Assembly (NCBI RefSeq): GCF_024713975.1
Contig: NC_091099.1
Location: forward strand, 2,755,001 to 2,819,000
Direction: 5' to 3'
Source of the DNA: Paralichthys olivaceus
Taxonomy: Eukaryota > Chordata > Actinopteri > Pleuronectiformes > Paralichthyidae
DNA: 64,000 nucleotides
Shown here: piece by piece, positions 28,974 through 39,742 of the stretch
Layout of the letters: every line of letters begins with the position of its first letter
How positions within the stretch are numbered: the stretch's first letter is position 1
Notes under the pieces: model-generated
The model's input: only the letters and a program-made list of their open reading frames with translations
What the model was told of the DNA's origin: nothing
Databases searched by the model: none
Made by a program: the position numbers and the translations under genes

Positions 28974-29965
28974 CCCCTCCCCTGTTGTCTTCTGAAGGAC
29001 GGAGAACACTTTGAACGTCTGTCGTTTTTGACTCCAGACAGACAGTAGGCTTAAATAAAACCACCTGTTTTATGAAGAACAATCTACGGCCCTGCTTTAT
29101 CTTTTGTCACTCCCCCTCCCCCCCCCCCAGCTCTGTGTTCACGATTTCATATTCCCTCTGCTCTCCACACGAGGCTGTAAATAGATTCTACACTTTGAAA
29201 CGTTTTGAAAATTTCATGCAACTTCTTGTGTTATTTTTATTCATTCCTTGTCCCTATAAACTGCTTCTCTTGATGGTAAAAACAAAAACAAGTGCATTTT
29301 TTGTATTTTTTTTATAAACGTACTGTATTTGTCATGCTACACAAGTCAGGGTGTTTTTGTGCTTTGTGTGTCAGGTGCTGACATTTAAAACCAAAACGTG
29401 ATACTGATCTGTTTGTTGTGAGGGGACAGTAAAAGACCGACTGACCCTGGAGTCTGCAGATTGTCCGGCTTGAGCTCTGTAGGTTGCTGTTGCTGGTCGG
29501 TAAATCTCAGAGGAGCAGACGGAGAGATGGGTTAGTTTGCTCTCTCGTTTGTGGCCACGGAGCAGCACAGTGGAGTCTCTTCAACGTCTCCCACTCAGCA
29601 CAAGCAGCTTAGATCCAGGCTCGTAGTAGATTAAAGTTACCGTGGCTTTTTATTTGTGTTATTCTGTTGGAGAAAAGAGGTCGCAGTTTGTTTTATGACA
29701 AAGACTGAACCAGAGATGGAGTAGATTCAGTGATTGTTTCATTGTGCAGCGGTTAAACTGGACTGTGTGATGGCGGAGGAGTCCCGCTCGGAGATGACGC
29801 ACTGACAGTAACAGACGAGCACCTGCTGTCGTCTTCTCCAGTCTAACCCCTGTGTCTGTGTCCACAATTTCATATATCATTGTGATCTGTTCTTGAAATG
29901 GCCACAACAGCCGATTTGGACCAATTTGGTGATGACAATAAATTAAACAATGCAAAGACATCTTG
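28974..29965 (+). terminator. uba2: uba2 3' UTR with two polyadenylation signals
   Basis: A proximal AATAAA is at 29054-29059, 81 bp after the stop. A distal AATAAA at 29937-29942 is followed by a strong T/GT-rich stretch (about 29960-29988) and looks like the main end, giving a UTR of roughly 1 kb. Alternative polyadenylation is possible. Confidence 0.55.
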
Positions 29966-30239
29966 TTTTGTCTTGTTTGTGTTTGTGCAATCAAATCAAA
30001 TGATTTTTAAACTTATGTTTTATATTCATCTCATTTTAAAACTAGAATGACACTCAGTGGAACATAAACTATTCTAAGACCCAACAGTCGCCTTAAACTA
30101 TATCAGGCCGCAGCAAACTGCACACATCTACAGTATATATGTCAGAAACAAGTTTTCATCAAGAAACATGAAGCTGAAATGAGTAAAAATGTCTTCTCAC
30201 AACAATAAAGTCTCTGGATTCATCGCTTTGTCCAGTTTA

Positions 30240-30360
30240 AAGCTAAAATGTTATGAGTTCCTCCTGGACCTCTTGTTGCAGACTTACACCAAGTTTCATG
30301 GAAATAAGTTATTTAATTTTTGTTCAATCCTGTTGACAAACTGCTGAAAACATTTAGTTC
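30240..30360 (+). repeat. Interspersed repeat, family A copy
   Basis: Contains 'atgagttcctcctggacctc', 'accaagtttcatggaaataa' and 'ttgttcaatcctgttgacaa', matching the second half of the family A element. Confidence 0.5.
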
Positions 30361-30713
30361 TTCAGTGGAAGTAAATTGCACAGAAAATATGTCAAAGTTC
30401 AGGAAACGATGTGAAGTAAACACACACACAGACGTGTTTGTGTGTCGGAGTCGTCATCAGCAGTCGAGTCTGTTTTTCTGGTAAAAGATAAATATTTTGT
30501 GTGTTCAGGGATTAAAGTCTGACAGACGTGTGGTTTGGCTCCGTACACGGTGGGACAGTGTTCAGGGGATTGAACATGATGCAACACTATCACACACACA
30601 CAATTCCACCACAAACAAGCTTTAAAAACTAGTCAAAAGATTCTTCACTGTAGGATCAGTCAAAGTACACAACATGGATGAGATCATCATATATTAACTG
30701 TTATAATCGGTTT

Positions 30714-30829
30714 AATCTATAACCTACAATCTATAATCTATGATCTATAATATATAATCTATAACCTACAATCTATAATCTATGATCTACAATCTATTAT
30801 TTATAACCTATAATCTAGAATCTATAACC
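30714..30829. repeat. CTATAATCTA-type minisatellite
   Basis: About 11 imperfect copies of a 9-11 bp unit (variants of ATCTATAA, ATCTATG and ACCTACA). Very AT-rich. Confidence 0.9.
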
Positions 30830-30985
30830 TCCCACTGATGAATCTGCTGCCTCTCTCTCATCACCCTGGCTGACGCCCCTCAGAGCAGCTCTCTGATTGG
30901 TCAGGAGGTCAGACCCCCCCCCCCCCGTCCCCGTCCCCTCCCCCCTGCACAGTAAACACTTTTCATCAGGTCTGAATTAGAACCG

Positions 30986-31460
30986 TGTCTCACTGTCTCT
31001 GTCCCTGTCTGTCTCACTGTCTCTCTCTATCTGGTCCCTGTCTGTCTCACTGTCTCTCTGGTCTCTGTCTCTCTCACTGTCTCTCTGTCTCTGACTGTCT
31101 CTCTGTCTCTGACTGTCTCTGTCCCTGTCTGTCTCACTGTCTCTCTCTATCTGGTCCCTGTCTGTCTCACTGTCTCTCTGGTCTCTGTCTGTCTCACTGT
31201 CTCTCTCTCTCTGTCCCTGTCTGTCTCACTGTCTCTCTGGTCCCTGTCTGTCTCACTGTCTCTCTCTATCTGGTCCCTGTCTGTCTCACTGTCTCTCTCT
31301 ATCTGGTCCCTGTCTGTCTCACTGTCTCTCTCACTGTCTCACTGTCTCTCTGGTCCCTGTCTGTCTCACTGTCTCTCTCTCTCTGGTCCCTGTCTGTCTC
31401 ACTGTCTCTCTGGTCCCTGTCTGTCTCACTGTCTCTCTCTCTCTGGTCCCTGTCTGTCCC
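30986..31460. repeat. CTGTCTCACTGTCTCTCT minisatellite upstream of ca5a
   Basis: A 475 bp polypyrimidine array built from short words (CTGTCTCAC, TGTCTCTCTC, TATCTGGTCC). The 60 bp at 31021-31080 recur almost exactly at 31141-31200, showing a 120 bp higher-order period. One frame is open for 222 codons, but this is only because the array lacks stop words. Confidence 0.95.
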
Positions 31461-31758
31461 GCGGTCATGTTTTGAACCAGGGAGAACCAGGCCGTTCACT
31501 CCGCCTCCTCCTCCGGGACGACGGAAGGGAGGGCAGAGACGCGGGGGAGCAGGCGCAGTGGGACGGCGGCAGTGTTGCGGAGGCGCTCGGTGGTTGCGGA
31601 GCCAAACTTTGGGGGAGAGTTCTCAAAAACAAGCTAGCCCAGTTAGCTGTTAGCTGTTAGCCGTTAGCTTCGGGCTAAGGGCTGAAACAAGGGTCGTGAA
31701 CGCGCTTGCTCGTCGCCGCCGCCGCAGTGAGCTCGGTTAACGTCTGTCGGGAATCGAC

Positions 31759-31993
31759 ATGGTGACACTGACAACCGTGGTGCGGCCGCTGGCTGCTCAG
31801 CTCCACCGGCAGCTCCACCGGCAGCTCCTCAGACACACCGGGGGTCGGCACCGGATAACGCCCGTCAGGAGCTGCAACCTCACGGCGTGCTCCAGCAAAT
31901 ATGTCCTGTCTCAGAGTAAGTGAACGAGATGATACGTGCACGTGATGACATGAGTGCACGTCTGCCAACACACGGTCTCGGTGTGTGTCTGTC

Positions 31994-32032
<39 letters not shown>

Positions 32033-35000
32033 ACGTGTGTTTGCATGGGTTGCGGGTCTGATTCTGTGTAATCGGTTCATTGTGGGTCACGAAGCTGCAG
32101 ATCACTTATTGTTGTCAACCAGGACGAAACGTGCACGGAGAGAAGTGGAAGCCCGGGACTGGAGCAGCCTCGTCACTGGATCCGGATCACAACACGTTGA
32201 CTCAGCCTCCAGGTTTTTTTCCAAGCCAGCATCGATCCCTGGCCCATCATCACAACAAGCCCTTGGACCTACTTTGTAGAACACGAAGAACTCCACACGA
32301 GCATAGTTTGTTTTAAAAAAATCCTCTAAGATCATTTATAGTGACATCACAAAGTTTAAAAGAAGAGTTCATTTCTCTCATCATCCCCTCACCACTCAGC
32401 TGATGGAGGGCCGGAGTGTCTGAGTCCACAAAACCCAAGTCTCCCAAAATCCTCCACACTCCTCCTGTGGTGTCATCCAAGCCCTGACTTTTAAATTACA
32501 CTTTAAACGAGGGGATTTACATCATGTTTTTATCCTAAATGTCCGTTAGTGTCCTCCTAGTTGCAGAAACTAGCCGACTCTGGTGAGACGAGAACTCCCG
32601 ATAGCCGCAGTCACCAGGGTAATGAGTCTGAAAGGTTCCTCATTCATTTGTAAATGGTGTGTATTTATACAGCGCTTTTGTAGCTCTGGCCCAAGGACAC
32701 TACTTCACAGGGAAGACTGTGATTCAACCGCCAACTTAGGGGACAACCCAATATATGCGGACCTTACTTTCCAGAGTTCATGCCTGTACACAGCCAGAGA
32801 TTAAGATATATGAAATATTTAAAATCTGAACAGAGCTGGTATAAGTTGCGCCCGTGGAAAGTGACACACAAGCCCACCGGACAAGTTGGAACAATTACCT
32901 CACCGCACCCATTAACATGAGCCGTGTCTCGTTCACCGTGTCCTGGCAACCACCGAGTCAACATGAAGAAAAACAACGTTGCAAGTGGAAAAACAGTCCA
33001 GTGCTGCAGACGTTAGAAATTCATCCACGTTTCCTGTTGGAGTGAGCGCTGACTGGTCGAAGCTTTGTGAAAGAGCATCTGTGGTAGATCCACTAGATGT
33101 TAGGTTCTGTGTCTCCCGGCTGATATGTCCTGATTCTTACACTTTTCTAATTTGAGTTTAGAACGTGGTTCCCTCGGTTGAGCCTCTCAACCTCAGAAAG
33201 GAAATCGAAATCCTGTGGTTGACCCAAATTATGAAATACAAACTGTGACACCTACAGGGACATGGTTTTTTCATGTTTATCCCTGGTTTTATCTGCACGG
33301 GCTTTAAGATAAACTCTTATCTGGGTCGTGCAAAGACCTCACAGTGAACCACTCTTCAGTAGAAAATATTCATTCATTCATTTATAATCTAAACCACTTA
33401 TCTTTTTAGGATGTGGTGTTAGAAATGAGAAAATATTGAAATATAGAAAAAATGTGCATCACCATCATTCTACAAATCAGACATTTGTGTTGATTGACTT
33501 GATTTTCCAAAGTATACAGTTGTAATTTATTAGAGTTTTGAATGTCACTGATTTCCCTTCATATAATATGACACTAGCCAAAATACTGCAAACAGAATAA
33601 GGTCATGGTGCCACCTATGCAAAAATATGAAGATGGTCTGTTATGAAATCCATGATCGCAATGTTGTTTTTTTATTTTAAATATGTAGAAAGAGAAAATG
33701 ATTAGTCATCTTTTATCTTCTCCACTCTTATTGCATTTAAGCCTGTACCATTGTTACATGTGCTGTGTAACACTGAGTCAGCACTTTCGCTCTCTCTTCC
33801 ACAAATGCAGTGTCAGACACAAAGTGCAGAAGCTTCATTTGTGTCAGGTTTGCTCCGTCTGCTTCTTCCTATCGTCACATCAAAGTTGTGTTATTGCATC
33901 AGACTCAGGCCGGATGTTCCTCGGCTCATTCGTTTCATACACACTTGAGATTTTCTGACTCCGTGCAGCTGGTTGTCATGTGACACTTTGAGGCGCTGAC
34001 ATGACACAAATCAGAACGATCTCCCCGTCCACGGTTTCCTTGTGCTTTTTGCTCAAACAGCAACAACAGAGTCATGCGGCCAACTCTCCCAGGAGGAGCC
34101 GGTGAAATCGGATGAAGATGAAGGTCATCTCCCAGTCAGACCTGTTCGGCTCGGCTCACAGTGGAAACCTTAAGCTCTGTGCTGGATGAATGGAGAGGAA
34201 AACAACACAATGAGCTGCTTTCTTTTTTACCCTTTGACAACCTCACTTTTAAATATGTCTCTCAGTGGGTCTTAGGTCAGATGGAGAGAAACCGTTTCAA
34301 ATTGAGCGTCTTTGATTTTAAAGGAGCAGTTGATGATTTTTGTGCTTTGGCTGGATTTCAAAGGTGAAATCAGAGCAGAAATGAGGGAGGCAGCGAACAC
34401 GCGCACAGTTTCAGGTAATTAGAAGGTCCTTTGACGGACGTTGGTCCTAGCTGGCGGCTCGACTGACCAGAGGTCCTGGGTGGATCCCCCCCGCTGTGGA
34501 GTGGAGCTGGGGGCGTGCCAGGACATTCCGCGTGTCACTTTCTTTACAGCCAGCCCACTTGGCCCTTATTTTGTAATTTCCCTTCAGGAAAAAAAATGTA
34601 AGAGGACTATGAAGGAAGTACTATTGCTCACTTGCTCCTTTTCATTTAGTTCCTTCAAACAGCTCCAGGAAGGAGGGTTGTGTGCGTCTGTCCAGTGCTC
34701 TCATTGTTGATTCTTTTTATGAGGCTCCTCGAATTTATTCTTTTAAAATGGACTGTTGCAAAATGCAGGAGGCAGCGGAGTACAAGATGAAAAGTGGGTA
34801 TCGGGATATTACCTTTACACGGACAGCAGGAGGTGTGAGTTAGTACATTTACAATCTTATTTTCCTTCTCGATTAACCTCTTCTTCTCCTCCTCTCTTCT
34901 TACCTCCAGTGCATCCCATGTGGCAGGGACCCCTCGCGGTACCAGGAGGCGATCGCCAGTCTCCCATTGACATCATCGTACGGAAGAGCGTCTTTGACTC

Positions 35001-38000
35001 CGAGCTGAAGCCTCTGGTCACCGATTACGACCCAGACACCTGCCAACAAATCTGGAATAACGGTTACTCCTTCCTGGTGGAGTATGATGACACTACAGAC
35101 AAGTCCAGTGAGTAGTTTTATGTCTTCTTTGTTTATATTCTCACGCAGAAACATCTGAAAATGTAATAAAACCCAGTAAATGCTGTTCCACAGAAGTTCC
35201 TCATTATTAGTTTAGATTTGGAGCAAGTTTCTCTTTAAATGTGTGTGGGTGAAGGGAAATCCCAGCAATCTCAGGGGAATGTATGTTTTAAACATACCCC
35301 CCCCCCCCATTAAAGAGCTGTGGGAATATCCAGTTTATCAATGCTACGAGTAAAATAAACTCCTCTGCAGATCTGATGATTGTCATGTGACTTAAACGTC
35401 TCTCCTGACTTCAACATGTATTTTTCTGTGTCAGTCTGTTTTAATGACTGGGCTCCACCAAAGGGCTTTAACTGCTCAAAGTCCCACAACTTTTAAAAAT
35501 AGATCTCATTCTGGTAAAATTAACAAATGTTTTAAACCTGCAGAATTTAACACTTCATTGGTGTCACACGTTCTCCGTCGTGGTATCAGGAGCTTAGTCT
35601 GGAAGTGAGAGGACAAAAACCGGTTTACAACACAGAAATGTGAACAGAGACACGACAAGAGAACAGGTTTATATTACGAGTACTATGCATTTAACAATGG
35701 AGTGATTGTGACACGACTGCAGGTACTACAAGTGCAAATTGTGTTATCGTGTTATGTTTTATAGACAGGAAGGAGACCTTATCTTTTGGAAGCAGTAGTG
35801 TTGCTGATAAAGTGTTTATGGGGGCAGTAGGTACCTCATTGTTTTGTAGATGACTTCAGTGTCCCACTTTAATGTTTCCTGGATGTTTCTTGTTCCGTGT
35901 TTCTGTTCCTCAACACAATCATTTCTTCACCTCGAGGAGGAAACTGTATTTCTAATATAAACGATGACGCGACAGTTTAGAGGTTTGAACTGATTCTCCT
36001 GGAGGACTGGCATCTCATTCTTTTAACAGGATTGTGAAATAAATAAACAGATAAATCTATGTGTCTTTTCATTTCCTGGTGCAGCGCTGAAAGGGGGCCC
36101 CCTGAGGGACAAATTCAGGCTGTGTCAGTTCCACTTCCACTGGGGTGAGAGCAACGCCTGGGGTTCAGAACACACCGTGGACAGGAGGCTGTTCCCCGCA
36201 GAGGTACCACATCTGTGCTCCAACGTGGATACACCAACTCAGACAAACACTATATGAAAATTAAAGTTTTTCGGGCACAAATGAGGATCACACAAAAATA
36301 ATTTTGGAATATGAAGGAGTATAAATGGAAGGAAACATCTGTAAAACTGTCAGTAATGTGAAAGAGTGAATTTCTGTTGCTGTAACAGATGTTTCCTGGA
36401 AGAAGAATATCTATTTTTAAAATATTGTTGCAGCAGTGTACTACTTGAGTTACAGCAGTTTTGCACTTTTGCAGAGTTATACATTTAAGCTTCATAAAGT
36501 TTTATGCCCATCCTTATCGATGATAATCGAGATGCACCCAGTCGAGACTTAGATATATCGTTTATATCGAGACAGTTTTCCTTTCTTTGTTGCCAATGAC
36601 ACAAATCTATTTGGTCGATAGAAACACCAAATCTAATTCATGTTTGAAACTCTCTTCGGTACAATTCTATAACTGACAGGACACAACCTCTGTTGTTGCT
36701 TTAAAAAACCTGGCGTCTCTGGTGCTGTAGCGTGTAAGGTAAAGACTCGTGGCTCTCACAGGTGGTGTGTGTGTATTTTAGGTACGAATGGAACCACTGA
36801 ATGGAAAAAGACAAACATGAAGGGCTTTAGAAAAGTTAGTCCTCTGCTACGACCTTCCACATGTTTTCTGAAGGAAGAAAGGAAGAAAGGAGAAATGGAA
36901 GAAAACAAATCAGTGCAGTGTTAAAACAGTGTTGACTCAGTTTGTCCTTCTTAAAGGGCCTGGAAATCTATAACCAGCTTCACGTGTCCCACCTCATGTT
37001 GTTCTTGAAAACACAGGCGCGTATGTGAGTGTGTATATATGTGTGTGTGTGTGTGTGTGTGAGACTGTGTCCTCTGCCAAGCCCTTTGCAGTGGTGTCGG
37101 GAATGTGTACATGTCATTGTTCTCATCACTCAGTATTTGTGGGTGTGTGTCCACAGTGCGTCAAGTTACAGTTCTGACGCACATATTTTTCCTATATTTG
37201 GCTGATGAGTTGAGTTCGTGCATGTGAGTTTTCAGACCTGTGAACCTGCAGCAAGATGTTTCAAAGCAAATTAAAAATCACATCAGTCAAACGATGAAAA
37301 ACTCTTATTTTGAAAAGGAAAGAAATGGAATGAGTGGATCATCTGGAGGAGAGAAGAAGTCTGCATGGTGTGAGGATGGAGACGGAGACACACACACAGA
37401 CACACAGACACACACACACACTTGTTCACGGTAGGTTTCTGTCACTGTGTGTGTTCACAGCTCCACTTGGTTCACTGGAACTCTGAGAAGTACAGTCTGT
37501 TCGAGGAGGCAGTGATGGAGGACAACGGACTGGCTGTGATCGGAGTCTTTCTGAAGGTAAACACACACACACACAGTCTGCTGTGTGTTAACTGTGTACG
37601 TCTCAACGTATGTGCTGTTTACGCAGCTTTGCTCTGTGAGTCAAATCCAGATTAATGTCTAATCCTCCTGCAGGTGGGAAAGAGACACGAGGGGCTGCAG
37701 AAGCTGGTCGACGCTCTGCCTGCGATCAGACACAAAGTGAGTTCACGCACACGCACACTCGCTTTTTGTGCTCATCTCTCAAATGTACTGATCAGTTCAA
37801 CAATCAAACCCTTATAGAGTCAAATTAACATAAGAATAAGATCAATAAAATGTATTTATATCGCACTTTTCTTAGCAAAGTTAAAAAAGGGGAATTAAAA
37901 TATCTATTTGGATAATTAAAAAAACACATTTATAAATTGTTTGAATTTCTATCTGATAACTTCCTGTAAATATATTAGTTTTATTCTTCTGGATTGTTCT

Positions 38001-39658
38001 CGGTGCAGTTTGAAGACTGTGACTAACTGGAGGTCACAGTCCGTCCTTCGTTTATATCACCGCTGCCGTTCTGCTTATCACTAATAGTCTGATAGGGTTT
38101 GTTTAAACAAGCGTGACAGTTGTTTAACAGTCACTGGGTGACACATGTTTTTTGATGTTTAGTGATGATTGGTGTGTTTCTCTTCTCAAACGTGTATTTA
38201 CTCAGGGTCTGTCCCGGCCGTGTGTCCTCTGTTTGACAACCACAGCAACGTGTATGTTCTCCAGTGTATTTAGTGATGTTTACATTAGCTGAAATCATAT
38301 TTGCACATGCAGCCCTAATGGGTGTCGAATCTAAAAGTATTTTTCTACCAAAACTAAAATATCCCTGTATTTTAAAATCAGGCCTTATTGGAATCTGTCA
38401 ATGAACAGATTTGTAAATGTCAGTAGTCGTCCTGCTTTTTCTGTGAACGTGAAACAACGCAGCGTTCAGGCAGATTAACTGACAGCTGTGTGCTGTGTCT
38501 GTGGTCGTCTGCAGGACAGCGTAGTGGAGTTCAACAGGTTCAATCCCGCCTGTCTGTTACCCGCCAACACTGATGACTACTGGACGTATCATGGCTCCCT
38601 GACGACGCCTCCTCTGACCGAGTCTGTCAGCTGGATTGTTATGAAGCAGCACATTGAAGTCAGCCATGATCAGGTGTGTGTCTGTGTGTGTGTGTCTGTG
38701 TGTTTGTCTGTGTGTGTGTGTCTGTGTGTGTACACAAAATATTCATATGCATCAATGTCCAGGTTTGTTGTTTGGCTTTTATGTTCTATTAATATTTCAA
38801 TATTGGAAGGTTCAGTCTGTAAGATTTAGGTGAAAGAGATCTAAAAATCCAGATCTGGATTCTTTCTTGAGTCATGTCCCACTTTTTGTGTAATCCTGCT
38901 GAAAGCCAGACAGACAAACAAATGCTGATGAAAACATAACCTCCCTTTCAGAGATGATTATCCTCCAGCGCTGCAGCTCATTTAGCTCATTTAGCTCATT
39001 GGTTTGATTTTAACTCTCATCAAATTGTCCTCAGAAGCAGGAGGAAGCTGTTTTCAGAACCTTCAATGAAACGAGTGTTGCTCTGTGTCTGCTGCATGTA
39101 AAAAAAAGAAAAGAAAAAAGAAACTGTTTGCACTTTAGATAGTTTGGGTTTAAAAATATTTGATGATCTGCTGCCCACAAGTGGCCAAAAGAATCCGGTG
39201 CATTGATAGTTTGAGCCGAGAATCACCACTCGTGTGGACATTCTCTGTGTGCATGTCTGTAAACCGCTCTGCAGTCGCACTAAGTAGAGCTCATCCCTCC
39301 ACCGAGACCCAACAGTCTCCTTCTGGAACCACATTTAAATTCAGTGGATCGGGATTGTTATTTTGATCTGCACCAAATTGCACAATATCAGTTCTCTAAT
39401 TAGCCTGATTTCCTCTCTCTCTCTCTCTCTCTCTCTCCCTCTCTCTCCCCCTCTCTCTCCCTCTCCCTCCCTCTCTCCGACCCTCAGCTGGCGGTCTTCC
39501 GGAGCCTCCTGTTCACCTCAGCTGAGGAGGAAGTACAGAAGAGTATGGTGAACAACTTCCGTGTGCAGCAGCCTCTGCGTGGTCGCACCGTCCGCTCTTC
39601 CTTCACTCCCTTCCTGCAGGAGGCGCCGTCAGCCGAAGGCGACAAGCACACCCACTGA
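31759..39658 (+). CDS. ca5a: Mitochondrial carbonic anhydrase V
   Basis: This enzyme hydrates CO2 in the mitochondrial matrix to supply bicarbonate for carboxylases. Seven exons (31759-31915, 34910-35107, 36085-36203, 37461-37556, 37674-37736, 38515-38673, 39488-39658) give 320 aa; human CA5A is 305 and CA5B 317. The first 52 residues contain many Arg/His and no acidic residue, a typical mitochondrial presequence. Zinc ligands are His135 and His137 (QFHFHWG) and His160 (ELHLVHWN). The proton-shuttle position (CA II residue 64) is Tyr105 in WNNGYSF, the mark of the mitochondrial isoform. [11 protein letters not shown] forms the substrate pocket and QSPIDI the N-terminal signature. Placing it as ca5a rather than ca5b rests on the following slc7a5, which neighbours CA5A in human. 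Exon 6 donor and exon 7 acceptor lie in microsatellites. Confidence 0.9.
31981..32030 (+). repeat. (GT)n microsatellite in ca5a intron 1
   Basis: A 50 bp GT tract with two GTCT interruptions, 65 bp past the exon 1 donor. Confidence 0.95.
32031..34909 (+). other. ca5a intron 1
   Basis: About 3 kb with no nested gene recognised. A fragment near 32655-32700 ('gtgtatttatacagcgctttt') resembles the start of a common fish repeat; the remainder is unremarkable. Confidence 0.5.
37029..37060 (+). repeat. GT-rich tract in ca5a intron 3
   Basis: Short (GT)n interrupted by (TA)n. Confidence 0.85.
38674..38729 (+). repeat. (GT)n at ca5a exon 6 splice donor
   Basis: A GT-rich tract with scattered CT and TT steps starts with the donor dinucleotide itself, so the intron opens CAG|GTGTGTGTCTG. 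Confidence 0.95.
38810..38955 (+). repeat. Interspersed repeat fragments in ca5a intron 6
   Basis: 'ctgtaagatttaggtgaaag' (about 38816-38835) is the usual head of another fish repeat, whose end may be the piece at 58268-58322. It is followed by a family A piece with 'gatctggattctttcttgag' and 'tgtgtaatcctgctgaaag' then (ACAA)n-like words. Confidence 0.5.
39270..39395 (+). repeat. Interspersed repeat, family A copy in ca5a intron 6
   Basis: 'ccaccgagacccaacagtct' and 'aaccacatttaaattcagtg' and 'ttttgatctgcaccaaattg', matching copies at 11810-11950 and 44930-45215. Confidence 0.55.
39411..39480 (+). repeat. (CT)n forming the ca5a exon 7 polypyrimidine tract
   Basis: A 70 bp CT/CCT tract ends 7 bp before the exon 7 acceptor AG (39486-39487), so the microsatellite serves as the polypyrimidine tract. 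Confidence 0.95.
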
Positions 39659-39671
39659 CACTGCTGGACCG

Positions 39672-39674
<3 letters not shown>

Positions 39675-39739
<65 letters not shown>
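39675..39739 (+). repeat. (AC)n in the ca5a 3' UTR
   Basis: About 32 AC units begin 17 bp after the ca5a stop codon, so they would be transcribed in the mRNA. Confidence 0.97.

Positions 39740-39742
<3 letters not shown>

Larger units (their letters stand above)
29966..31758. other. uba2/ca5a spacer and ca5a 5' region
   Basis: Holds a family A repeat copy (30240-30360), two minisatellites (30714-30829 and 30986-31460) and, from 31461, a GC-rich leader. An inverted CCAAT box (GATTGG, 30895-30900) and a long C-run (about 30914-30925) lie upstream of the second minisatellite. The leader at 31630-31675 is crowded with GCTAGC/TTAGC words. The transcription start is probably between 31460 and 31620. 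Confidence 0.5.

Noticed and set aside
30985-31653. 222-codon open frame rich in Leu/Ser/Val
   Set aside because: It runs through the pyrimidine minisatellite and is open only because the array has no stop words; no homology or splice context supports it.
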